NCBI GenBank assembly: GCA_944386715.1
Contig: CALXCD010000020.1
Span: 1 to 34,598 of the forward strand
Length of the DNA stretch: 34,598 bases
Source of the DNA: an uncultured Clostridia bacterium
Lineage (GTDB): Bacteria; Bacillota; Clostridia; TANB77; CAG-508
Reading direction: 5' to 3'
Part shown: positions 26,101 through 33,389 of the stretch, piece after piece
How positions within the stretch are numbered: position 1 is the stretch's first letter
Layout of the letters: the number at the start of each line of letters is the position of its first letter
Position numbers and translations under genes: made by a program
Notes under the pieces: model-generated
Told to the model about the DNA's origin: nothing
What the model saw: only the letters and a program-made list of their open reading frames with translations
Databases searched by the model: none

Positions 26101-26145
26101 TAAAAAACACAATTCAGAGTATACTAATTTTGAGGTGTATTTTGG

Positions 26146-27280
26146 ATGAAAAAAAGAAAATGGAGTAATCGAAAAAAAGTAATAACAATAAGTATGTTAT
26201 TAATATTACTATGGATTTTTGGATTTTATCTATATATTACATATCAAAAAATAGAAATACAGGACAATTCTTATACAGCAACCAAAACAAAATCCACAAT
26301 GCAAGAACAAACTGTGGAAAATATGCAAGAAGAAGGACAAAAAGTGGCAGATGTTTTAGAAGAAATCAATGAAGCAGTAGTCGGAATATCCAAACTAAAA
26401 AACACAGGAAATTCTATTTTATCTAATAGCACAGAAGCGGAACTAGGATTAGGAACTGGATTTCTTGTGACAGATGATGGTTATATTTTAAGTAATGAAC
26501 ATGTAACAGGAAGTAAATATAGTAAATGCTATATTACATTAGAAAGCGGAAATACCTATGATGGTACAGTTGTATGGAGTGATACAGATTTAGATTTATC
26601 CATTACCAAAATAGATGCAAAAAATTTGAAATATTTATCCTTAGGAGATTCTGGAAATATTAGAGTGGGAGAAAATGTATATGCTATCGGAAATCCGATT
26701 GGATATGAATTTAGAAGAACCGTAACTTCTGGAATTATTAGTGCCAAAAATAGAACCATCAAAATAGAAGAAGAAAACAAATCTTCTTATATGACAGATT
26801 TAATTCAAACAGATGCTACCATAAATCCCCGGAAACAGTGGGGGACCACTTATTTATCCAAATGGAGATGTCGTCGGGATAAATACCGTAAAAATAACAT
26901 CAGCAGAAGGAATTGGATTTGCCATACCCATTAATATCGTAAAACCAATTATTGAAAGTTTTAAACAAACACAAGATTTTCAAGAAGCAACAATTGGAAT
27001 TTATGCCTATGACAAAGAGGTGATTCCTTATTTAAGTCAAAATAAGATAGCAAATTTTGAAAACGGAATTTATGTAGCACAAATTACTAAAAATGGACCA
27101 GCATGGGAGACAGACTTAAAAGAAGGAGATATTATCACGCAAATAGATGGGAATACACTAAATACCATGAATGATTTAAGACAATATATCTATACCAAAA
27201 AACCAAATGATACGGTAGTTTTACAAATTACAAGAGGAAAGATAAAAAAACAAGTTAGTATCATATTAGGAAGAAAATAA
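26146..27280 (+). pseudogene. HtrA/DegP-like serine protease gene, frameshifted at the catalytic serine motif
   Basis: Without the shift this would be a 377-residue membrane-anchored HtrA protease: membrane helix at about 11-30, trypsin-like domain and C-terminal PDZ domain. Catalytic His is in LSNEHVTG and Asp in DTDLDLSI. The expected DATINPGNSGGP is broken: four C at 26827-26830, where three would keep the frame. The read frame continues as NPRKQWGTT and stops at 26934. Removing one C restores GNSGGPLIYPNGDVVGIN, EGIGFAIPINIVKP and the PDZ part (ending IILGRK), so the downstream sequence is still under coding constraint. As it stands, the product lacks the catalytic Ser and the PDZ domain. 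A sequencing or assembly error, a recent mutation, or strain variation are all possible. The ATG has GAGGTG eight bases upstream. Confidence 0.85.
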
Positions 27281-27306
27281 GCCACCAAAAACAAAAGGTG
27301 GCTTTT
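27279..27306. terminator. Bidirectional terminator between htrA-like and M23 peptidase genes
   Basis: Perfect 8-bp stem AAGCCACC (27279-27286) with GGTGGCTT (27297-27304), then T residues; the two flanking genes are convergent. Confidence 0.75.
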
Positions 27307-27314
27307 ATAAAATC

Positions 27315-28412
27315 TTATTCCGTAATATCACTTTCCATGATATCAAATTTTCTAGCATAATCTTTGGTTTCTTCATTAGAACGATAAACCTCAGAACGAT
27401 TTTGCTTTAAAAATTCAATAATTTGATAAACATCAATCCAAATCTCATTAGGGCTATCCACCTGAGATTCATCAAAAATTAATTGCATTCCAAAATGTAA
27501 ATGAGGAACATTAATATTATTGACATTCTCTTTAATACTATAACCAGTCATACCAAGATAGCCAATAACATCACCAGCTTTCACAGTAGAACCTTCTTCT
27601 AAACCTTCTGCATAAGGATGATTTTTTCGTAAATGAGCATAATAATAATATCTTTTCGTATCGAAACTACGAACACCAACTCTCCAACCCCCATACTGAT
27701 TCCAGCCCAAATGTTCTACAATACCAGACTCAACAGCAATAATAGGAGTACCAATGCTACCCATTAAATCATTACCCAAATGAGTTCTTTTAAATCCATA
27801 AGAACGACTATTTCCAAAATCATCATAATGACTAAAAGAATAATTTTTAGCAATAGGCAAAAACGCTTTTAATCCATAACAATCTACAAATTCTTTACTA
27901 CCATCTTCTTGTAATTTTTCTATTTTATAATATCCAATAAAACCACCCAAAACAGCAGAATAACTTTCTAAATAATAATCATAAAACTTCATATTTTTTG
28001 TTAAATCTTCCATCGTCTCACCATTTTGCAACTTCGTGACTAAAACATCTAAATCTTTAGAGGTGAAATTTTTAAAATTACCACCATTCATGCAAGCAAG
28101 ATAAGCCAATAATTCAATCCAATTATATTCTATATTAGTTTCGTTATCATTCTCAACATTTTCTCCTTTTTCAGACATAAGATTTAGATTTTTTTGATGA
28201 GAAGAAATATCTAATTTTGCTGTTAAATTGAGAGCTTCTGCAATAACATTAAAATCTACCCATCGAATAAAATTTTTCTGTTCATCATCAGAAGAGGAGG
28301 TTTCTTCATCTGAATTAGCAAAAGAAGAAAAACAAGCAATACCAATTGTTAAAAAAATAAATAACAGACAAAAAGGAATGATTTTTCGTATTCTAATCGT
28401 TTTAATAAGCAA
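27315..28412 (-). CDS. M23 family (LytM-like) metallopeptidase, secreted or membrane-anchored
   Basis: About 365 residues. A basic N-terminus and a hydrophobic helix (IIPFCLLFIFLTIGIACF) form a signal or anchor, followed by a Ser/Asp-rich stretch. The central 170 residues are not assigned; they contain LAYLACMNGG and a YDYYLESYSAVLGGFIGYYK segment also typical of clostridial M23 proteins. The C-terminal third is a LytM domain with zinc ligands in THLGNDLMG and PHLHFG and the usual VESGIVEHLGWN, YYAHLRKN and VKAGDVIGYLGMTG. It probably cleaves peptidoglycan cross-links, or is a SpoIIQ-like structural homologue. TTG 28412 is preferred because GGGGTG lies six bases upstream; the in-frame GTG at 28421 is part of that site and is the alternative start. 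Confidence 0.85.
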   Translation of the reverse strand: MLIKTIRIRKIIPFCLLFIFLTIGIACFSSFANSDEETSSSDDEQKNFIRWVDFNVIAEALNLTAKLDISSHQKNLNLMSEKGENVENDNETNIEYNWIELLAYLACMNGGNFKNFTSKDLDVLVTKLQNGETMEDLTKNMKFYDYYLESYSAVLGGFIGYYKIEKLQEDGSKEFVDCYGLKAFLPIAKNYSFSHYDDFGNSRSYGFKRTHLGNDLMGSIGTPIIAVESGIVEHLGWNQYGGWRVGVRSFDTKRYYYYAHLRKNHPYAEGLEEGSTVKAGDVIGYLGMTGYSIKENVNNINVPHLHFGMQLIFDESQVDSPNEIWIDVYQIIEFLKQNRSEVYRSNEETKDYARKFDIMESDITE

Positions 28413-28446
28413 TTTAAACACCCCGTTTGATAATATAGTTAACTTG

Positions 28447-28538
28447 AAAAGTTGTTATATATTCATATTTTTTAACAAAACAATCTTGGGGTGTAACAAT
28501 CTGGGTCTTGTTTGCAAAATATGAATATATAACATTTT
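28447..28538 (+). repeat. Structured hairpin repeat, copy 3
   Basis: A 19-bp perfect stem (28453-28471 with 28516-28534) is extended outward by AAAA/TTTT across a 2-nt bulge. Inside are the TT/TGC internal loop, a 5-bp helix AACAA/TTGTT (28474-28478, 28508-28512) and the 29-nt loop (28479-28507), a diverged version of the loop in copies 1 and 2. I could not find an outer inverted repeat here. It lies in the gap between the divergent M23 peptidase and guanine deaminase genes. Confidence 0.8.
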
Positions 28539-28588
28539 GTGATAAAGAGATTTAGTAATAATATATGTAAAAAAGAATAAAATAGAAG

Positions 28589-28617
28589 TTTATTTTTTTA
28601 GAAAAATAGGATAGAAT
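28589..28617 (+). promoter_or_regulatory. Possible promoter of the guanine deaminase gene
   Basis: -35 TTTATT (28589-28594), 17-bp spacer, -10 TAGAAT (28612-28617). The -35 match is weak. Confidence 0.4.
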
Positions 28618-28639
28618 AAAAAGAAAAGGAGGAAGGAAT

Positions 28640-29101
28640 ATGAATCCATGGATGGAAAAAGCAAAACAAAATGCAGAAAGAGGAATAGAACAAAAAGAAG
28701 GAGGACCTTTTGGAGCAATTATCATAGATAAAAATGGAAATATTATTGGAAATGGAAATAATCAAGTATTAAAAGAAAAAGACCCAACTGCACATGCAGA
28801 AATAGTAGCAATTAGAGAGGCTTGTAAAAAATTAGATACACAAGATTTATCAGGTTGTATTTTGTATACTTCATGTGAACCTTGTCCAATGTGTTTATCT
28901 GCTATTATTTGGGCAAATATCAAAACCATTTATTATGGTTGTACCAAAGAAGATGCAGGAGAAATTGGATTTAGAGATGATAAAATATATGAATATATCA
29001 AAGGAAAAAATAAAGATATGTTAGAAAAAATACAAATAGATAGAGAAGAATGTATCAAGACCTTTGAAAAATATCAGCAAATGGGAGGAATTATCTATTA
29101 G
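28640..29101 (+). CDS. guaD: Nucleoside/base deaminase, guanine deaminase (GuaD) type
   Basis: A 153-residue zinc deaminase of the cytidine-deaminase fold. Zinc and catalytic residues are H52 and E54 in TAHAEIVAIREA, with C82 and C85 in CEPCPMC. EGGPFGAIIID near the N-terminus and LYTSCEPCPMCLSAIIWA match Bacillus GuaD closely from memory, including the C-terminal extension expected for domain-swapped GuaD dimers, so conversion of guanine to xanthine is preferred over a TadA role. A strong AAGGAGG precedes the ATG. Hairpin repeats 3 and 4 flank the gene on each side. The next gene downstream is another predicted purine deaminase, suggesting purine salvage or catabolism as a shared theme. Confidence 0.85.
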   Translation: MNPWMEKAKQNAERGIEQKEGGPFGAIIIDKNGNIIGNGNNQVLKEKDPTAHAEIVAIREACKKLDTQDLSGCILYTSCEPCPMCLSAIIWANIKTIYYGCTKEDAGEIGFRDDKIYEYIKGKNKDMLEKIQIDREECIKTFEKYQQMGGIIY

Positions 29102-29257
29102 TTACTAGTCAATGATTGAAAAATGAATGCTAAAAGTATGGATATATTAATATTATTTGGCAAAACATAGCTGGGGTATAACAATCAGAGTCTTGCCTGA
29201 AAAATATTAATATATCAATACTTTTGAGTAGTAGTAGAAAAAAACATTAACGAGTAA
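29102..29257 (+). repeat. Structured hairpin repeat, copy 4, with imperfect outer inverted repeat
   Basis: A 23-bp stem with one G-A mismatch (29132-29154 with 29203-29225). Then come an internal loop, a 5-bp helix GGCAA/TTGCC (29159-29163, 29193-29197) and the 29-nt loop (29164-29192) with five differences from copies 1 and 2. Outer arms TTACTNGTYAATGNTT at 29102-29117 and 29242-29257 pair at 13 of 16 positions and differ in sequence from the outer arms of copies 1 and 2. It begins directly after the guaD stop codon. Confidence 0.8.
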
Positions 29258-29284
29258 TATCCATCAAAAAAGTTGACATAAGTA

Positions 29285-29313
29285 TTGATTTTAATACTAA
29301 ATTATGGTAAAAT
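29285..29313 (+). promoter_or_regulatory. Promoter of the adenosine deaminase-like gene, with palindrome over -35
   Basis: -35 TTGATT (29285-29290), 17-bp spacer, extended -10 TGG-TAAAAT (29308-29313). The palindrome AGTATT-N6-AATACT (29281-29298) covers the -35 box and could be an operator. Confidence 0.55.
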
Positions 29314-29368
29314 AATAGATAACACTGTGACCAAGAGAAAAGAAAAATGAGAGGAGATAAAAAAGAAA

Positions 29369-31900
29369 ATGAAAAAGATAAATCAATTTTATTTAGATAA
29401 AGAAAAAGACATTGTTGTAAATTTATATCAAGAAAATCCAGATGAAATGATTTATATCTTAGAAACTCCAAATCATGGTACAGGAAACTTAATCACAAAT
29501 CTTGCAAAACTATGTCAAGTAGAAACACAAAAAGATGAAAATGATAAAAAAATAATAAAAGGAATTTTACCAGCTAGTATTAATGGAGATAATGAAGAAG
29601 TGTACATATTTAGACTAGGTGGTATTAAAATTGCTAATATTTATCAAAATGGAAAAATAGAAATTAAAGCAAAAATTCCGGGAATAAATAAAACATTAAT
29701 GTCACAAACAAAAGATTATAAATTACCAATTGAAAAAACAATCGTAAAATCTTATATTTTAAAAAAGGCAAAATTTAGAACAGATTTACACACACATATG
29801 AATGCCAATCTTTCACCAGATGCACTTATTGCATTAGGCATTAAACATCAACTAAAATACCCTTTATATTATATCAAAAAGTTGAATTTGAAAATGTCAA
29901 AAGAACAAACTGAAAAAATAGAGAAACAAAGAAAAATAGTAGAAAAGCAATTTGAAAATTCAGAACTAACAGGAAAATATTTAACTAGAAAAATTGATGA
30001 TAATACATTTATCAATTTCGCAGACTTTATTTTAAATAATATAGAAAATGCATCTTACAATATCCCTAAAATAAGAACAAGTCTAGCAATTTTAAAAGAC
30101 GGACAAGCAGTTTTTACGAACCTAGAAAAACTATATATTTATCGTTATGTATTTTGTAAGGGAAAAGAAAGTACAGAAAAAATAAGCTTAGATAAGGAAA
30201 AGATTAATAAAATACCAGAACCAGATATCAAAAAAATGGTATTTAAAATGTTAGAAGATGAAAATAGAAAAGAACTTCAAAACATCACATTAAGACAAGA
30301 TAAATTTTTATGGATTGCAAGAGAATATCAAAAACAAGGTATTTACTACACAGAAATAGCAGATACAGATTTAGTAAAAGCAAATGGTCCAGCTATCCAA
30401 TTAATTGAAGAAATACATCAAATCATGCCAATCATAGAAAAAGAAACTGGTGTAAAAATTAGATTTTTAGCAGGAATTAGAAGAGTTCCACTATTTATCA
30501 TAAAAGACCAAAAAACAAACAATAATTATTTAAGAGAAAATTTAGATGTTATCAAAACAATTGCAAAAAGTCCATATGTAGTAGGTAGTGACTTTATTGG
30601 AGAAGAAATTAATGATATTATGGAATTAAAACCAGTCATTAAAGAATTAGTAGAATATGTAGGGGAGCAAGATGAGCATTTCACAATTCGAATCCATGCA
30701 GGAGAAAATGATAGTTTAAGAGATAATGTGGCAAAATCTATTCAATGTGTCAAAGATTCCTTAAAACCTGGACAAAAAATGCCAAGAGTAAGACTAGGAC
30801 ATGGTCTATACACTGCAAAATTAGATTCAGAAGAAGGAAAAAAACTAATACAAGAAATGAAAGATACAGGTGTAGTATTAGAATTTCAATTAACATCCAA
30901 TGTAAGGTTAAATAATTTAAATAATTTAGACAAACACCCTTTAAAAACATATTTAAAAAACAATATTAAATGTGTACAGGGAACAGATGGATGTGGATTT
31001 TATGGAACAGATGCAATAGATGAGCAATTAGCACTTCAAAATTTACTAAATTTAAATGAAGAAGACTTTGAAAAAATGAGAAAAGTAGAGGATGAAATTT
31101 TAAAAGAAAATGAAATCTATTTTGAAGAAAAAAGCAAAAATTTTGAAAAGTTTTTAAACGGAAGAAGTATTCAAGAAGCACTTACAAAATTAGAAAAACA
31201 AAATCATGAAAGAAGTAAATATAATACTATTCCAATGAGAGTAAATAGCAATGTAGAAGCAGAAAGCATGTTAAAAGAAAAAATTAAAGAATTGCCAGAA
31301 GATAAAATACCAATTGTCATTGCAGGTGGTAGTTTTAATAAAAAAGGAAAAGTAACAAAAATAACCCCAGAAGGGAAAAAAATATTAGAAGAACTAATGA
31401 AACAAGTTAGTTCAGAAAAAGTTTACTTTGTCATTGGACATAAAATGCAGGGATATGAAAAAGCAATTGTTGAAATTAGTAAAAAATTAAATAAAAAATT
31501 TGAAATTAATGCAATCATTCCAGGAATGATATCCAAAGAAGAAGGAAACCACTTAAAAGAAGAAAACATAAATGCCATCAGAATAGCAATAGATAGTGAT
31601 GAAATGGGAATTTATAAAAGTTTTAATTATGAAATTTTTGAAAGAAGAAAAGCAGTTGTGATGGCTTTTGACGGAAATTCTCCAGTATCTAATTTAGTAC
31701 AAGAAGCTAAAAACGGAAAAGGAAAATCAAAAATATATGTTAATACAGAAATTCCTATTTTAAAAGATAAAGCAAAATCATTAGAAGGATATGTAGTTCC
31801 TTTTACTTTAGAACAAAATATTGTAGATAAAATCTTAACAGATAATCCAGAAATTTTAGAGGAACATCATAATCCAATATATCGAAATTTTGAAATTTAA
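29369..31900 (+). CDS. Large adenosine deaminase-like metalloenzyme with extra C-terminal Rossmann-like domain
   Basis: An 843-residue protein. Residues 1 to about 130 are an uncharacterised beta-rich N-terminal part. An adenosine/AMP-deaminase-type TIM barrel follows with every expected active-site element: H141 and H143 in FRTDLHTHMN, HAGEN near 443 (metal His and catalytic Glu), RLGHG near 477, and GTDG near 538. Residues from about 640 to the end form a separate alpha/beta domain (PIVIAGGSF, VYFVIGHKMQGYEKAI, NAIIPGMIS, KAVVMAFDGNSPVSNLVQEA), which I read as SLOG/nucleoside-deoxyribosyltransferase-like; that is tentative. Ordinary adenosine deaminases have about 330-350 residues, so both extensions are unusual. 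Likely role: purine nucleoside or nucleotide deamination, next to guaD. GAGGAG lies 12 bases before the ATG, a long spacing. Confidence 0.8.
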   Translation: MKKINQFYLDKEKDIVVNLYQENPDEMIYILETPNHGTGNLITNLAKLCQVETQKDENDKKIIKGILPASINGDNEEVYIFRLGGIKIANIYQNGKIEIKAKIPGINKTLMSQTKDYKLPIEKTIVKSYILKKAKFRTDLHTHMNANLSPDALIALGIKHQLKYPLYYIKKLNLKMSKEQTEKIEKQRKIVEKQFENSELTGKYLTRKIDDNTFINFADFILNNIENASYNIPKIRTSLAILKDGQAVFTNLEKLYIYRYVFCKGKESTEKISLDKEKINKIPEPDIKKMVFKMLEDENRKELQNITLRQDKFLWIAREYQKQGIYYTEIADTDLVKANGPAIQLIEEIHQIMPIIEKETGVKIRFLAGIRRVPLFIIKDQKTNNNYLRENLDVIKTIAKSPYVVGSDFIGEEINDIMELKPVIKELVEYVGEQDEHFTIRIHAGENDSLRDNVAKSIQCVKDSLKPGQKMPRVRLGHGLYTAKLDSEEGKKLIQEMKDTGVVLEFQLTSNVRLNNLNNLDKHPLKTYLKNNIKCVQGTDGCGFYGTDAIDEQLALQNLLNLNEEDFEKMRKVEDEILKENEIYFEEKSKNFEKFLNGRSIQEALTKLEKQNHERSKYNTIPMRVNSNVEAESMLKEKIKELPEDKIPIVIAGGSFNKKGKVTKITPEGKKILEELMKQVSSEKVYFVIGHKMQGYEKAIVEISKKLNKKFEINAIIPGMISKEEGNHLKEENINAIRIAIDSDEMGIYKSFNYEIFERRKAVVMAFDGNSPVSNLVQEAKNGKGKSKIYVNTEIPILKDKAKSLEGYVVPFTLEQNIVDKILTDNPEILEEHHNPIYRNFEI

Positions 31901-31994
31901 TATTTATATAGTTAAAACTTTCTATATAAGAAAAAATACTTACAGGTAAAATAAAAAGCTAAACTGATTTTGCTAAGAAGAATATAGAAAATAT

Positions 31995-32043
31995 GATGCA
32001 AAAAACCTTCCAAGATAAAAAGATCAAGGAAGGTTTTTGCATC
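31995..32043. terminator. Bidirectional terminator between deaminase and ImmA-like genes
   Basis: 16-bp stem with one bulged A: GATGCAAAAAACCTTCC (31995-32011) with GGAAGGTTTTTGCATC (32028-32043). The two flanking genes are convergent. Confidence 0.75.
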
Positions 32044-32085
32044 GTAGCAATAAAAAAGAAATTAGTAAGTAACTAAAGCAAGTTT

Positions 32086-32520
32086 CTATATAGATAAGTG
32101 GTCTTTTGTAAATCCGTCACTTTGATTGTAATAATAATTTAAACATCTAGCCATATAAGATGGTTCGACATCAAAATATTCTGCTATTTGAGTTACAGTT
32201 GTTAATCCATTTTCCATTAGTTCTTTTATTTTTTCATAAGGGAAGAAATTTATCCATGCTTTTTTATCTGCTTTATGTTCCATTTTCTCTATCAGCTCAT
32301 ACTCACTGTTCGTGCGATAGTACGCACCTGCCATATAATGTCCTAATTCTTCTATTAAAACAGTATTTTCACTAACTTGACTTTTTACTTGGTTATCATC
32401 TACAACGATTGCAGTCAAGTCATGATAATGTGCAATAGCTCCTCTCGTAAAAATCAAGTTTGCATTTACATAGTTGATATTTTCCTCTTCCATTTTGTCA
32501 TATAAAGCAGATGTTTCCAT
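32086..32520 (-). CDS. ImmA/IrrE family metallopeptidase-like protein
   Basis: A 144-residue protein with the zinc-peptidase helix VLIEELGHYMAGAYY (around residues 54-68). The motif is EELGH rather than HExxH: the first histidine is replaced by Glu57, with H61 retained. I recall this variant in many small clostridial ImmA-like proteins, so it need not mean loss of function. The downstream EHKAD resembles the third-ligand helix. ImmA proteins cleave a cognate phage- or ICE-type repressor to induce the mobile element. The ATG lies one base after the stop of the repressor-like gene, so the two are coupled. The gene is shorter than ICEBs1 ImmA in its C-terminal part. Confidence 0.82.
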   Translation of the reverse strand: METSALYDKMEEENINYVNANLIFTRGAIAHYHDLTAIVVDDNQVKSQVSENTVLIEELGHYMAGAYYRTNSEYELIEKMEHKADKKAWINFFPYEKIKELMENGLTTVTQIAEYFDVEPSYMARCLNYYYNQSDGFTKDHLSI

Positions 32521-32521
32521 T

Positions 32522-32869
32522 TTATTTCCCTTTTTTCTTTTCTTCTTCTATCTTTTGTTTTGCAAGTAAACCATCCATAATATTTTTTAGAGTTTCTTGA
32601 TTTTGTTTATTTAAACCTCTGATGCCACTTGCAAAAGCGATATCCATTTCATCTAAATTAATTTGTTGAGGATTTCGTATATCTGACTTGCATAATAAAT
32701 AATCTATGCTACAATGAAATATTTCGGATAATTTTATTAGTACCTCCATACTAGGCTTTCGATTCCCTTTTTCATACATAGCAATTGTGCTCTTAGCACC
32801 ATCTAATTTATCAGCTAACTCCTGTTGCGTCATATTTAATTCTTCTCGTAAAAATTTTATTCGGTTCAT
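32522..32869 (-). CDS. XRE/Cro-CI family repressor, ImmR-like
   Basis: A 115-residue DNA-binding protein with an N-terminal helix-turn-helix (residues 3-60: IKFLREELNMTQQELADKLDGAKSTIAMYEKGNRKPSMEVLIKLSEIF in register with XRE/Cro repressors) and the typical DYLL after it. The rest is a charged helical tail, probably for dimerisation or for recognition by the adjacent ImmA-like protease. GGAGG lies eight bases before the ATG. The gene is divergent from small genes at 33.1-33.7 kb, the standard arrangement for a repressor that controls its own and the opposing promoter. Related pairs govern ICEBs1 and temperate phages, but no integrase or structural gene is present here. Confidence 0.88.
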   Translation of the reverse strand: MNRIKFLREELNMTQQELADKLDGAKSTIAMYEKGNRKPSMEVLIKLSEIFHCSIDYLLCKSDIRNPQQINLDEMDIAFASGIRGLNKQNQETLKNIMDGLLAKQKIEEEKKKGK

Positions 32870-32892
32870 ATTTATTCCTCCAAATCTATTTT

Positions 32893-32922
32893 ATTATAGC
32901 ATATCGTAAATGTAGTATGCAA
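32893..32922 (-). promoter_or_regulatory. Promoter of the immR-immA-like operon
   Basis: On the minus strand: -35 TTGCAT (32922-32917), 18-bp spacer, extended -10 TGC-TATAAT (32898-32893). A GCATA...TATGC inverted repeat spans the spacer and could take part in autoregulation. Confidence 0.65.
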
Positions 32923-32941
32923 GAAAAAATAAAAAAAGTAT

Positions 32942-33010
32942 ACTTAGAGTGATAAAAAATGTTTATTGAAAACATTGACAATTAGTCTAAAGTATAATAC
33001 ACTATAAGTG
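32942..33010. promoter_or_regulatory. Candidate repressor operators CACTNTAAGT
   Basis: CACTATAAGTG (33000-33010, near-palindromic) and its inverted relative CACTCTAAGT (minus strand, 32951-32942) lie between the divergent promoters; the right copy overlaps the plus-strand -10. A weaker relative, AGTCTAAAGT, lies between them. Assignment to the XRE repressor is inference. Confidence 0.35.
32975..33003 (+). promoter_or_regulatory. Divergent promoter facing the small genes
   Basis: Consensus -35 TTGACA (32975-32980), 17-bp spacer, -10 TACACT (32998-33003, four of six). A perfect TATAAT at 32993-32998 is only 12 bp from the -35 box and so less likely to be used. Confidence 0.45.
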
Positions 33011-33084
33011 AACATAGAAAAATGAAACTCTGAGTAAAAGAAAGAGTTGTCAAGATTCCATAAAAATAAAGAAGAAAGGAGAAA

Positions 33085-33363
33085 ATGGTGAAAACAATTT
33101 TTTTTACAGAAAAAGTTCACAATAAGAGAACTAAAGGGAGTGGAATAAAAAAGAATAAAGACAGGGTGGAAATAATATTAAGTACGACAAAGCGAAGGAA
33201 GGAGATGAAAATAATGCAAAAAAGGAAAAGAAAGAAAAGACTTGCATATTACAGTCAAATAAATAGTAGTAGACCTAATAGAATTTCTTCCATTAGCATA
33301 TTTTTAATGCATATTAATAAAAAATGTGTTAAAATAAAAACGGTAAAAAAAGAAACATTCTAA
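33085..33363 (+). CDS. Small very basic hypothetical protein (uncertain start)
   Basis: An open frame of 92 codons that I do not recognise. The product is extremely rich in Lys and Arg (KRRKEMKIMQKRKRKKRLAY), with a short hydrophobic stretch (ISSISIFLMHI). Two starts have ribosome-binding sites: ATG 33085 (AAAGGAG, close spacing) and ATG 33214 (AAGGAG with nine bases, the better one), the latter giving a 49-residue peptide. It lies behind the divergent promoter of the ImmR-like repressor and 26 bp before the Spo0E-like gene. It could equally be a chance open frame in A-rich DNA. Confidence 0.3.
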   Translation: MVKTIFFTEKVHNKRTKGSGIKKNKDRVEIILSTTKRRKEMKIMQKRKRKKRLAYYSQINSSRPNRISSISIFLMHINKKCVKIKTVKKETF

Positions 33364-33389
33364 ATTTTGGCAAAGAATAGGTGGTACAA

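Noticed and set aside
26815..26850. Programmed ribosomal frameshift in the htrA-like gene
   Set aside because: The sequence AATCCCCGG is not a recognised slippery site and there is no obvious stimulatory hairpin or internal ribosome-binding site; mutation or sequence error is simpler.
4781..29257. CRISPR array or retron for the four hairpin repeats
   Set aside because: The copies are 9-15 kb apart in three of the four intervals or parts thereof, not tandem with spacers, and no cas gene or reverse transcriptase is present in the window.
29369..31900. RADAR defence system (RdrB-type large adenosine deaminase)
   Set aside because: Size and deaminase domain are suggestive, but no RdrA-type ATPase lies next to it; the neighbours are guaD and an ImmA-like gene, and the C-terminal Rossmann-like domain is not something I know from RdrB.
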